Part shown: positions 32,771-42,540 of the stretch, piece by piece
How positions within the stretch are numbered: the stretch's first letter is position 1
How the letters are laid out: every line of letters begins with the position of its first letter
Source: Viola odorata
Taxonomy: Eukaryota > Streptophyta > Magnoliopsida > Malpighiales > Violaceae
Direction of reading: 5' to 3'
Assembly: GCA_963691705.1 (NCBI GenBank)
Contig: OY829543.1
Location: 49,394,564 to 49,458,563 of the forward strand
DNA length: 64,000 nucleotides
Notes under the pieces: model-generated
The model's input: only the letters and a program-made list of their open reading frames with translations
What the model was told of the DNA's origin: nothing
The model's database searches: none
Position numbers and translations under genes: made by a program

Positions 32771-32773
32771 AAC

Positions 32774-33500
32774 TGTCGCACCCCCTTTTATGGGTTTTAT
32801 CCTAATGCGACGCAGGTTTGGGACGAGAATGTGAGATAAAATCGGACTCATCTCACATAATGCAATGAAGTCGCCACCCTATTTTTTCTAAGTGTAGGGA
32901 ACCTAAAGTCATGGCAGAGAAAAATAAAATGCTAAGGCAGAGTGGGTCTGAACCCGAGAATAGTGGTTCAGGGTCGTATTATGGACTCGGGAAGGTGTTA
33001 GGCACCCGAGTCACATCCTAAGAAGGTTACCGGAGAAGGAGGTGTTTTATTATGTTTACGGAACAAAACAAAAAAAGTCATAAACTATGTGATCATGCCC
33101 AATGGATTAAATTCTAATAATTCTAAATATCGAGCGTAAATATGAAAAAATGTGAATAAATAAAAGGGAAGAAATGTTTACTTGATAAAGGGGTACGGAC
33201 GATTTTCCCCCTTTTTTTTATCAGAGTTATCGGCACGAGAAGAGGATAACTTTGAACGATTAAATATTTGACGATTGCTGCACGCGAGCAAAAATAATTA
33301 ATTACTTTAGATGAACAATTATCTAGACATGCATAGCGGGTGAAAATAAACGAGCATACAAGCATATAAGAGATAAAATAAACAATACAAGCATGCGAAA
33401 AATAAATAAACAGTATAAGTGCGGAAAAATAAATCAACAGTACAAGTGCAGCAAAATAAATAAATAGTACAAGTATAGAAAAATAAATAAACAGCACAGG
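32774..33500 (-). repeat. 5' LTR of long-LTR element, left fragment
   Basis: Colinear with 24917-25641 with roughly fifteen differences. It stops at GCACAGG where the CRM-like element begins; ACAGG (33496-33500) is the duplicated target. Confidence 0.92.
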
Positions 33501-34442
33501 TGATACGATCCTGGCTCCTTAGGATGCGTAGCACCAATTTTGATCGTTGTTCAAAGACGGATTTCCTGCGGAATAGATAGAACTGATAGGTAACTCAACA
33601 AGTACGAGCTTAGACCACTTAGCTAACCTGTGCTAAGAGCCCTAATCGATTTCAAGTCAAGGATCTTGAATCGGATTCTTAGGACTAGACTCAACGATGT
33701 GAGAATCACACTAAGATAAACGACACAATAATGCAATTCCAAGATTTACTTGTATACGACTTAAGTATTGCGGACTCAAGAAGAACAAGGTTCAACCGAC
33801 TTGAACAAGGGGCGGAGATTGAAGAGAATATCTCAATTTATCAAATAACAGCCAAGTTTCTAAGGAGGCCAAGCGGCTCCTTATATAGGTTACAAGCAAA
33901 CCCTAATTCCATAAAAGGAATAATAAATAAAGTAAAACACTTAACTAATTAATTAAAGTGTCTATTTAATTAATTAAGCTAAATTAAATAGAAAGGCGCA
34001 GCCTTGCTAAAATAGTCAACGCGCGTCAACTCCAGGCGAAACGGACAGGAGCCGTTATCATCAAGAGCAGACAGGTGTGAACATGGAACGGGTATAGCAA
34101 TCGGCAAGCGCGACAGATGCTAGAATCGGCAACGGCTAAGTGAAACGGACAAGTGCCGTTTTGATCAAAACGGGCAAGTGCCGTTTTGAGTAAAACGGAC
34201 AGATGTCGTTTGGGTGAAACGGTCAAGTGCCGTTTCTAGCAGAATCAACATCGGTCAAGCTGAAGGTGAGAAGATTCACTACTCTCGTCGTCTTCTCCCT
34301 AAGTGCAGCTTTCTCACTTGTCATCTCCGACTCCAGCTCCTTGTGAATGAGAGATGACAATCGGTCTTGAAGCTTTTGAGCTCTGGCTCGAGTCATAGGC
34401 CCAGCTGGCGGTAAAGGCACCTGGATGCGTGGATTCGCATCA
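33501..34442 (-). repeat. 3' LTR of CRM-like element
   Basis: 942 bp, TGATACG...GCATCA. The last 220 bp on its right side also encode the polyprotein C-terminus. A TATATAAG box lies at about 33880-33887 on the minus strand. The inverted-repeat array is at 34141-34236. Confidence 0.95.
34141..34236. promoter_or_regulatory. AAACGG inverted-repeat array in 3' LTR
   Basis: Four units at 24-25 bp period, each AAACGG-N7-CCGTTT. In this copy the third unit has GTCGTTT instead of GCCGTTT. The same array in the 5' LTR is 40886-40980. Confidence 0.9.
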
Positions 34443-37400
34443 TTCCCTCCCCCTTTAGAAGGATTCGCCCTCGAATCCGAATCGGCATCAGCAGCAAGTC
34501 CATATTCGTCATCTGCATCAAACAAAACTAAGTCAGAAACATTGAAAGTAGAGCTAACGGCACCGTACTCACTCGGCAACGCCAGTTTATAGGCGTTGTT
34601 GTTGATCTTCTCAACAATCTGGAACGGTCCGTCCCCTCTAGGAGATAGCTTGCCGCGGCGTTGGTCAGGAAAACGCTCCTTGCGCATATGCAACCAGACC
34701 CAATCGCCCACCTGGAACGTCACTAGTCGTCGGCCATCGTTCCGTTTCTGCATAAGCTTCTCATTCATTCGCTCAATGTTCTGTTTTGCCGTAGCATGTA
34801 ATTGCTTGACAAAATCAGCCTTCTGTGCACCATCTAAACTTACAACATCACTCAAAGGTAAAGGAGTTAAATCCAAAATAGTTCTAGGATTAAATCCATA
34901 CACAAGTTCAAACGGTGAGTAATGAGTAGTTGAATGAACAGCACGGTTGTAAGCAAATTCAATAAACGGTAAATGATCAACCCAAGTAGACACATGCTTA
35001 CGAACTAACGTGCGTAAAAGTGAACCAAGAGTACGATTCACAACCTCTGTCTGACCATCCGTTTGTGGGTGATAAGAAGTAGAATACAACAATTTAGTAC
35101 CAGGCTTCTTCCACAAGACACGCCAAAAATGACTAAGAAGCTTAGTATCCCTATCACTCACAATAGTCAAAGGAACACCATGCAAACGGACTATTTCACG
35201 AAAGAATAAATCAGCAATCTGAGTAGCATCACAAGTAGTCGAACAGGCAATAAAGTGGGACATCTTCGAAAATCTATCCACCACAACAAAGACACTATCC
35301 TTTCCATTCTTAGACCGATGCAGCCCCACAACAAAATCCATGGATAGATCGGTCCAAGGATGAGAAGGAACAGGTAACGGCATGTATTCGCCATGGCCAG
35401 CAGATTTAGATTTGGCTCTACGACAAGTCAAACACCTAGCAATTATGCGGACTACATCGCGTTTCATGTGAGGCCAATAAAAATGATCATGCAAGACATC
35501 TAAAGTTTTAGTCACGCCAAAGTGACCCGTCAGACCACCACTATGGGCTTCATGCACAAGTAATTCACGAAGAGAACAATGAGGGATGCACAATTGTTTT
35601 CCCTTAAATAAATATCCCACTTGCTTAAAGAATTTAGAACCAGAAATAGAAACGCCATGCGTATAGATATCACCAAAATTAGAATCGGCAGCATAGAGTT
35701 CTATAATATGTGAAAACCCAAGCAACTTGGCATTAAGAGAAGTAATTAATGCATACCTGCGTGACAACGCATCAGCAACAACATTCTCTTTACCTTGCTT
35801 GTACTGAATGTGATAAGGGAAAGCCTCAATAAACTCCATCCAAACGGCATGTCGCCGATTGAGCTTCCCTTGTCCTTTGAGGTACTTCAAGCTCAAATGG
35901 TCAGTGTGGATGATGAACTCTCGCGGCATCAGGTAGTGTTGCCATGTCTCCAATGCTCGGACAAGGGCATAGAACTCCTTGTCATAGGTCGGATATCGGA
36001 GTTGAGCATCCTTGAGTTTCTCACTGAAGAAGGCAATCGGCCGTTTCTCCTGCATCAGAACGGCACCGATGCCTAAGCCGCTGACGTCACACTCTATCTC
36101 AAACGCTTTGTTGAAATCGGGCAAAGCTAGCACGGGAGCGGCACACAGCCGTTCCTTGAGGGTATCAAACGCCTCCTCCTGCTGTTGTTCCCACCTGAAA
36201 GTAACATTCTTTTTAGTTAAATCATTCAACGGCACAACAATGGTGCTAAAATCCTTTACAAAACGCCGATAGAAGCTCGCCAATCCATGGAACGATCTCA
36301 CATCGGTAACGGCCTTCGGCGTTGGCCATTCCCGAATCGCACGGATCTTCTCTTCGTCCACTTTAACGCCATCTGCGCTCACAATGAAACCAAGAAAACC
36401 AACTTGTTCCATTGCAAAGGAACACTTACTAGGTTTAGCATATAAGTTCTGCTTACGAAGTGTTAGAAAAACTTCCCTAAGATGGAAAACATGCTCATCA
36501 AATGTTTTGCTATAGATTAAGATATCATCAAAATAAACTACAACAAATTTGCCAATTAAGTGCCGAAGTACATGGTTCATTAACCTCATAAAGGTGCTAG
36601 GAGCATTAGTCAAGCCAAACGGCATAACCATCCATTCATATAAACCATACTTAGTTTTAAAAGCAGTTTTCCATTCATCCCCTTCTTTCATGCGAATTTG
36701 GTGGTAGCCACTCATTAAATCAATTTTAGAAAATACTCTACTACCACTTAATTCATCTAACATATCATCCAATCGAGGGATGGGATGGCGATACTTTACA
36801 GTGATTTTGTTGACTGCTCGACAATCAACACACATGCGCCAAGATCCATCCTTCTTTGGAACTAGAATGACTGGAACGGCACATGGCGACAGGCTCTCCC
36901 GAACATACCCACGCGCAAGCAAATCGTCCACTTGCCGTTGCAGTTCCTTGGTCTCCTCTGGATTGGATCGGTAAGCTGGCCGATGTGGAATTGCCGATCC
37001 AGGAACAAAGTCGATCTGATGTTCTATGCCATGGAGTGGAGGCAAGCCAGGTGGCATTTCTTCGGGCAGTACGTCATCAAATTCCTGTAAGAGAGAAGAA
37101 ATATGAATCAGAACGGTATGTGGCCGTTCCGTTCCAGTGGAGGTTAAACAATAAGAGCGAAAATGGATTAGGAGAAGAGGACGGCTTGCGTCAAAACAGT
37201 TGTTATGAGAAATCAGTGCTCTCCTCACATCGCTTCCCTTGGCATATACGCTCAATTTCTTTTTATTGACCTCTCCTTTTCTCTCAATGCCACCCTCAGC
37301 ACGCTTACTCTTTTCGTGCGAATGTTTACACTCTCCCTCTGCATGCTTGTTGTTTTCATGCGAATGTTTACACTCGCCCTCTGCATGCTTGCTGTTTTCA

Positions 37401-39274
37401 TGTGAATGTTTGAGGCTCACACTCTCGGTGTTTCCCTCTTTATTTTTCACACTCAAACCTTCTTTTTCTCTCGCAAGCTGTTTTGCAATTTCATATTCAG
37501 CATGTGACTTAGCAAGCCATTGCTGATCCTCAAACACTTCAGCTTGTGTTAACGGTGCCAAGGTGAATTTCTGGCCATCCTTAACCAACTTGTAGAGGTT
37601 TCTCTTTCCATCATGATTCGCTTCTCGATCAAACTGCCATGGTCGTCCAAGAAGGATATGGCTTGCCTGCATCGGCACAACATCACAGAGAACCTCATCT
37701 TGGTATTTGCCGATACGAAACTTAACAAGTACCTGTTTGGTCACCTTAATACCGTTATCGTCCGTCATCCAGTGTAGACGATACGGGTTCGGATGCTTTA
37801 TCGTCGGCAATTGCAGCTTATAAACCATCAGCGCACTGGCACAGTTCGTGCAGCTTCCGTTATCAATAATAATGGAGCAACCCTTGTTATCAATTACACC
37901 TCGGGTATGGAACAGATTGGTGCGTTGCTCCTCATCACACACTTCTTCGGTGGATTGGATGTTCAGGTTCCGTCGGATTACAAGCAACCGAACCTGCTCA
38001 CCTCTCTGACAGTCATCAGCCAAATCGGCCTGACCATCTTCCTCAGGGTCCGATTCCTCCTGCTCATCATCCGATTCTTCCTCTCCATTCGGCCTGATGA
38101 TGAAAACCCTCTTATTCGGACACTCCGATTTCTTGTGTCCTCGGCCGTTGCATTTGAAGCAAACAATTTCTCTAGTGGCTGGCCGATCTACAGGTGGAGT
38201 GTAAGGTTTGGTAGTAGCCGTTTTGGAAGGGATAACGGCACTGGCGGGGGTCTTTGGAACGGTAGAAGTCGTTCTATCTTCCTTATTCCAAGATGGCTTC
38301 TTCCAAGGTGTCGACCCAGTAGACTTAGAGAAACTCTTAGCTTTTCGATGCTTCTCAATCTTTTGTGCCATGTGAAGCATCTCCTCAAGAGTATTGTATT
38401 GTGTCAGCTCCAGGGCGTCGGCAATCTCTGCATTCAAACCCGCAATAAACCGCGCCATTGTTACCTCAGGTTCCTCAGTAATCTTTGCTTGAGCTAAAGC
38501 AATCTCCATCTCATTAAAGTAGGCACCAACTCCTTTGCTGCCTTGCTTCAAGGTTTGAAGCCGTGGATGAAGCTCACGGTGAAAGTGGGCAGGGACAAAT
38601 CGTTGCCTCATCGCCTGTTTCATTTCACCCCAGTCAGTAATCAGACCAGCATAAACGGCGGCTCTCTTCAGGTTGAGCTGCTCCCACCAATGACTAGCAT
38701 ACCCACCGAATTCTACTGCTGCTAACTGAACCTTCTTACCCTCCGAATAATTGTGGCATAGGAAAATAGCATCGACTTTCCGTTCCCAAGTCAGGAAAGC
38801 ATCAGGGTCGTCAGTACCCTCAAACGGAGGTATTTTCATTTTGATGCTGTTGAGATTGGCATCCAATCGGTCCTCGTCCCGATCTCTTCTACCACCCCGA
38901 TCATCCCTTCTCTCCCTTCTCGGTCCGTCCCGAGCATAGATCCATCCTTCTCCCCCGTCAGGTTCGCCGTCCAGATCAGGCTGTGGGACTTGTGGCCCAC
39001 GCCTAGCAATTCGCCTGGGAGGAACTCGGGCAAGATCACGCTGCCGATTCACATTTTGTGGTCGACGAGCGACGTCATCCTCTTCGGACAGTTCGGTCAT
39101 ATGCCCGTCATGTAGATCTTCCGCTGCTCTATGGACCGGGTTTATGGTGGCTAACGCTTCCACCCGAGCCATTCTGGCATCGGCAGTTAATTGTCGTTCA
39201 GTCATGGTTCGGAGCTGTTCCGTTATGTTAGCCAACATGGCCGACAGATCGGGCTGTACTCCTTCCTGAGCCAT
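34223..39274 (-). CDS. CRM-like gag-pol polyprotein (1683 aa)
   Basis: A single frame encodes all proteins for retrotransposition in virus-like particles. Order: gag (about 145-270, with KIPPFEGTDDPDAFL and CHNYSE), zinc knuckle CFKCNGRGHKKSEC (about 372-386), protease with IIDNGS (about 468-475), a linker with three HSHEN/KSKHAEGEC-type repeats (about 615-660), reverse transcriptase with YFDDILIY (about 911-918), RNase H starting ECDVSGLG (about 1057), integrase zinc site HHCC (about 1238-1285) and catalytic core with D, D and E spaced as DD35E (SDRD near 1372, TDGQTE near 1409). After the core comes a GPFQIVEK/NVSDL segment and a CRM-type tail without a classical chromodomain. The last 73 codons lie in the LTR, and the stop is inside the inverted-repeat array. 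No frameshift or stop is seen. Confidence 0.95.
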   Translation of the reverse strand: MAQEGVQPDLSAMLANITEQLRTMTERQLTADARMARVEALATINPVHRAAEDLHDGHMTELSEEDDVARRPQNVNRQRDLARVPPRRIARRGPQVPQPDLDGEPDGGEGWIYARDGPRRERRDDRGGRRDRDEDRLDANLNSIKMKIPPFEGTDDPDAFLTWERKVDAIFLCHNYSEGKKVQLAAVEFGGYASHWWEQLNLKRAAVYAGLITDWGEMKQAMRQRFVPAHFHRELHPRLQTLKQGSKGVGAYFNEMEIALAQAKITEEPEVTMARFIAGLNAEIADALELTQYNTLEEMLHMAQKIEKHRKAKSFSKSTGSTPWKKPSWNKEDRTTSTVPKTPASAVIPSKTATTKPYTPPVDRPATREIVCFKCNGRGHKKSECPNKRVFIIRPNGEEESDDEQEESDPEEDGQADLADDCQRGEQVRLLVIRRNLNIQSTEEVCDEEQRTNLFHTRGVIDNKGCSIIIDNGSCTNCASALMVYKLQLPTIKHPNPYRLHWMTDDNGIKVTKQVLVKFRIGKYQDEVLCDVVPMQASHILLGRPWQFDREANHDGKRNLYKLVKDGQKFTLAPLTQAEVFEDQQWLAKSHAEYEIAKQLAREKEGLSVKNKEGNTESVSLKHSHENSKHAEGECKHSHENNKHAEGECKHSHEKSKRAEGGIERKGEVNKKKLSVYAKGSDVRRALISHNNCFDASRPLLLIHFRSYCLTSTGTERPHTVLIHISSLLQEFDDVLPEEMPPGLPPLHGIEHQIDFVPGSAIPHRPAYRSNPEETKELQRQVDDLLARGYVRESLSPCAVPVILVPKKDGSWRMCVDCRAVNKITVKYRHPIPRLDDMLDELSGSRVFSKIDLMSGYHQIRMKEGDEWKTAFKTKYGLYEWMVMPFGLTNAPSTFMRLMNHVLRHLIGKFVVVYFDDILIYSKTFDEHVFHLREVFLTLRKQNLYAKPSKCSFAMEQVGFLGFIVSADGVKVDEEKIRAIREWPTPKAVTDVRSFHGLASFYRRFVKDFSTIVVPLNDLTKKNVTFRWEQQQEEAFDTLKERLCAAPVLALPDFNKAFEIECDVSGLGIGAVLMQEKRPIAFFSEKLKDAQLRYPTYDKEFYALVRALETWQHYLMPREFIIHTDHLSLKYLKGQGKLNRRHAVWMEFIEAFPYHIQYKQGKENVVADALSRRYALITSLNAKLLGFSHIIELYAADSNFGDIYTHGVSISGSKFFKQVGYLFKGKQLCIPHCSLRELLVHEAHSGGLTGHFGVTKTLDVLHDHFYWPHMKRDVVRIIARCLTCRRAKSKSAGHGEYMPLPVPSHPWTDLSMDFVVGLHRSKNGKDSVFVVVDRFSKMSHFIACSTTCDATQIADLFFREIVRLHGVPLTIVSDRDTKLLSHFWRVLWKKPGTKLLYSTSYHPQTDGQTEVVNRTLGSLLRTLVRKHVSTWVDHLPFIEFAYNRAVHSTTHYSPFELVYGFNPRTILDLTPLPLSDVVSLDGAQKADFVKQLHATAKQNIERMNEKLMQKRNDGRRLVTFQVGDWVWLHMRKERFPDQRRGKLSPRGDGPFQIVEKINNNAYKLALPSEYGAVSSTFNVSDLVLFDADDEYGLAADADSDSRANPSKGGGNDANPRIQVPLPPAGPMTRARAQKLQDRLSSLIHKELESEMTSEKAALREKTTRVVNLLTFSLTDVDSARNGT
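34443..34456 (-). promoter_or_regulatory. Polypurine tract of CRM-like element
   Basis: AAAGGGGGAGGGAA on the minus strand, directly before the LTR start TGATGCGAATCC. It lies inside the coding frame. Confidence 0.88.
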
Positions 39275-39715
39275 CTATAAGTTTTCCTGAAATTCACAAC
39301 ACAAAAGAAAACGTAAAATTGCACTAACCTAGCGCTCCCTCACGTGTTTACTCTCGTGTTTAAACACTCTAATAATCTCACAAAATTCTTCTCAAAATCC
39401 TGCAATGTTCAAGTGTCAGTGAGACTCAAGAATTCAATAAAAGCTTCCAAGAAGACTCTCAAGGACAACTAGCTTCAAAACAATCGTTGATACTTGGTAT
39501 TTGATTAATCGCAAGAGCAATCAATTAAACAAATAACAAGTGGAGTAGAAGACAAAATTAAGGAATCAAGAAAAGCTCTATTCGACTCGAAACAACTCAA
39601 ATAAAGTTAATCTCCAATTCTGATATATGTTTTTCTTTTTTCTTTTTTTTTTGTATTTGACCTAATGCAACCTTCTCTTGATTCTTTTGAAGTTGCTGTT
39701 TTGTCTTTTTCTTTC

Positions 39716-39746
<31 letters not shown>

Positions 39747-40229
39747 TTTTTGACAGCAAAACACAATTTAGTGTTTTGATCAGAACTTTTTACTCTAAAC
39801 CCCGAATCGATTGATTCTTTTTGATTCGGAAGCCCAACAAACACACCTTCCCTACGGGTTCCTATTCACTCAAAAGAAACTGCAGTAGCTATATATATAA
39901 ATTCAATTTCGACAACTGAAAATTGTGCAGGATTTGGCAGCAAACACAATTTAGTAAATCGACTATAGCTTTTGATTCCGGTATCCGAATCGCTTGATTG
40001 TTTTTGATTCAGAAACCTAACAGGTGTAGCTTTCCAACGAGACCTTTCTCACCAAATTTGGACTTCAATAGCTATGTATATAAATACAATTTCGACTTGA
40101 CAGACAAATTGCACATATACCAACCCAGCAAAGCAAAGAAATCGGTTTTGAATGGAGTTGAAGAACACACCGATTTCAGCAATGAAAACTGGAAACAAGA
40201 TAAGATACTTACCAATCTTTGAACGCCTT
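39275..40229 (-). other. Leader of CRM-like element with duplicated segment
   Basis: The untranslated stretch between 5' LTR and gag. Two related segments of about 180 bp follow each other: 39750-39930 and 39935-40110, both with GCAAA(A)CACAATTTAGT, a TTTTTGATTC(A/G)GAA block and an AGCTATATATA/AGCTATGTATA block followed by CAATTTCGAC. A T run of about 20 bases is at 39730-39751. No domain was found in short frames here. Confidence 0.7.
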
Positions 40230-40243
40230 AAGCTCCGCTACCA
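40230..40243 (-). promoter_or_regulatory. Primer binding site of CRM-like element
   Basis: TGGTAGCGGAGCTT on the minus strand, two bases from the 5' LTR end. It shares the first 13 bases with the primer site of the gag-only element at 8610. Confidence 0.8.
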
Positions 40244-40245
40244 AC

Positions 40246-41187
40246 TGATACGATCCTGGCTCCTTAGGATGCGTAGCACCAATTTTGATCGTTGTTCAAA
40301 GACGGATTTCCTGCGGAATAGATAGAACTGATAGGTAACTCAACAAGTATGAGCTTAGACCACTTAGCTAACCTGTGCTAAGAGCCCTAATCGATTTCAA
40401 GTCAAGGATCTTGAATCGGATTCTTAGGACTAGACTCAACGATGTGAGAATCACACTAAGATAAACGACACAATAATGCAATTCCAAGATTTACTTGTAT
40501 ACGACTTAAGTATTGCGGACTCAAGAAGAACAAGGTTCAACCGACTTGAACAAGGGGCGGAGATTGAAGAGAATATCTCAATTTATCAAATAACAGCCAA
40601 GTTTCTAAGGAGGCCAAGCGGCTCCTTATATAGGTTACAAGCAAACCCTAATTCCATAAAAGGAATAATAAATAAAGTAAAACACTTAACTAATTAATTA
40701 AAGTGTCTATTTAATTAATTAAGCTAAATTAAATAGAAAGGCGCAGCCTTGCTAAAATAGTCAACGCGCGTCAACTCCAGGCGAAACGGACAGGAGCCGT
40801 TATCATCAAGAGCAGACAGGTGTGAACATGGAACGGGTATAGCAATCGGCAAGCGCGACAGATGCTAGAATCGGCAACGGCTAAGTGAAACGGACAAGTG
40901 CCGTTTTGATCAAAACGGGCAAGTGCCGTTTTGAGTAAAACGGACAGATGCCGTTTGGGTGAAACGGTCAAGTGCCGTTTCTAGCAGAATCAACATCGGT
41001 CAAGCTGAAGGTGAGAAGATTCACTACTCTCGTCGTCTTCTCCCTAAGTGCAGCTTTCTCACTTGTCATCTCCGACTCCAGCTCCTTGTGAATGAGAGAT
41101 GACAATCGGTCTTGAAGCTTTTGAGCTCTGGCTCGAGTCATAAGCCCAGCTGGCGGTAAAGGCACCTGGATGCGTGGATTCGCATCA
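40246..41187 (-). repeat. 5' LTR of CRM-like element
   Basis: 942 bp, same length as the 3' LTR. A TATATAAG box is at about 40625-40632 (minus). Twelve AACGG or CCGTT words lie in about 200 bp (40784-40980), upstream of that box in U3, including the 25-bp inverted-repeat array at 40886-40980. Confidence 0.95.
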
Positions 41188-41192
41188 ACAGG

Positions 41193-41895
41193 CGTGTGAT
41201 GGCGAAAAATAAATAAGTAGTGCGAGTGTGAAAAATAAATAAATAGTGAGAGTGCGAAAATAAATAAATAGTACCGGCAGATAAAAGATCGGTACGAAAA
41301 ATAAACAAATGCGATGGACTGAATAATTGGACTAGGCCCACTGGGCCTAGAAATTGGACCCATCAGTTGGGCCCATTAGCTGCAAAGCCCTTTTCCCTTG
41401 TGTTTGGGCTTGGCACAAGCCAAGCCCATTTCTCCTTCTTCCTTTCCCGTTTGGGCTTGGCAAGGCAAGCCCATAATTAATTAAAATGATGACCAGCCCA
41501 AGCCTTCTTCTTCCTTTCTCTCCCAACTCGTCCTCTTCTTCCTCCTTGGGCAAGCGGGACAGCACGCAGCTGCGGCGTCAAGCATCAACGACGGCGGCAA
41601 CCGGGCAGCAGCCAAACAGCAGCGGTGACGGAGCAGCGGCAGAACAGCAGCAGCGTCGAGCAAGGCAGCGGTCAGGCGAGGACAGCAGTGAGGTAGCGGC
41701 GAGTAGCTGCAACGCAAGGCAGCGAGCGGCCCCGGTGACGCAAGGCAGCGAGCGGCTCCGGCGACAGCAACGAGGTTGCGGTGAGCAGCGGCGACTCACG
41801 GCGACTCCGACGACAGCAGCAGGTGATAACAGCAGTGAGGCAGGGCTGCAGCAGCACGGCGGCGATGGATCATGGCTGATCGGATCTCTCTCCTC

Positions 41896-41936
<41 letters not shown>

Positions 41937-42535
41937 TTTTTTTTTCAATTTGTGGCTTTGGCCATTATTTAATGGAGTGGAAGATGAGGCTTGAACAGTA
42001 AGGCGGTTGGAAGAATCGAGAGAGGCCACGTCTGGTCCAATTTTGCAGGAGGAGCGAATTATTTTTGTCTCGAGCTTTCGATACAAGAAATTTTGCTAAA
42101 GCCTCCAACCAAAATTGCTAGAATATAGAACAAAATAAAACAAAGTTATTAGTACACTTGACGGAAAGTTCGCTATATAATTCGATAAAAAAAAAACTTG
42201 CTTGTAAGCGATAAAGGTTCGAACGTAAAAATTAGTAAAAATATAAATTGAGTGAAATGCAATAAAATGATGCAAGTTAAAATAATAATAAAAACTAAGT
42301 AGCTAAAGAGTGAAATTGTCCGACTCTTGGTTTCGAGAATTTTACTCGGAACTGATACGAGTTCGAACGGGAAAAGTAATAAAAATACGAAAAATAGATG
42401 AAATAAAATTTAAATGACATTACGTGAAAATAAACATCGGATGGAGAAAAATAAACGGAAGTACGATTTTTTTGGAAAATTGATGATAGAAATGCGAAAA
42501 GTGAAAAATTTAAAATCCAAAATCGGGTAGCAACA
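41193..42535 (-). repeat. 5' LTR of long-LTR element, right fragment
   Basis: Resumes with CGTGTGATGG exactly where 33500 stopped and is colinear with 25642-27022. It lacks a 25-bp segment present at about 26508-26532 and has a shorter C run. It ends GGGTAGCAACA followed by ATAAG. Confidence 0.92.
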
Positions 42536-42540
42536 ATAAG

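Larger units (their letters stand above)
33501..41187 (-). mobile_element. Intact CRM-like Ty3/gypsy chromovirus
   Basis: Two 942-bp LTRs (33501-34442, 40246-41187) start TGATACGATCC and end GCATCA, flanked by ACAGG (33496-33500, 41188-41192). I count three differences between them (near 33603/40348, 34205/40950 and 34397/41142). The primer site TGGTAGCGGAGCTT (40243-40230) and polypurine tract AAAGGGGGAGGGAA (34456-34443) are present. One uninterrupted gag-pol frame runs through the polypurine tract into the 3' LTR. LTR ends, a CHNYSE gag motif and the coding overlap with the LTR fit the CRM lineage of centromeric retrotransposons. All parts look functional, and at 0.3% LTR divergence the insertion is very recent, so it may still be active. 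Confidence 0.92.
24917..42535 (-). mobile_element. Non-autonomous long-LTR (Ogre/Tat-like) element, split by CRM-like insertion
   Basis: LTRs run TGTCGCACC...GCAACA on the plus strand: 24917-27022 (2106 bp) and 32774-42535 minus the 7.7-kb insertion (about 2070 bp). A 5-bp duplication ATAAG flanks the whole (24912-24916, 42536-42540). On the minus strand the primer site TGGCGACTTCACTGGGGA (32770-32753) follows the 5' LTR, a form I associate with tRNA-Arg and Ogre/Tat elements; the polypurine tract AAAGAGGGGGCAAC (27036-27023) precedes the 3' LTR. The 5751-bp internal region has no gag, protease, reverse transcriptase or integrase; it is mostly tandem arrays. This is the structure of a large retrotransposon derivative (LARD). 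LTR differences of roughly 2% by eye make it older than the element inside it. Confidence 0.88.

Noticed and set aside
33731..33952. 73-codon frame, identical copy at 40476-40697
   Set aside because: It lies wholly in both LTRs of the CRM-like element and is duplicated only because the LTR is.
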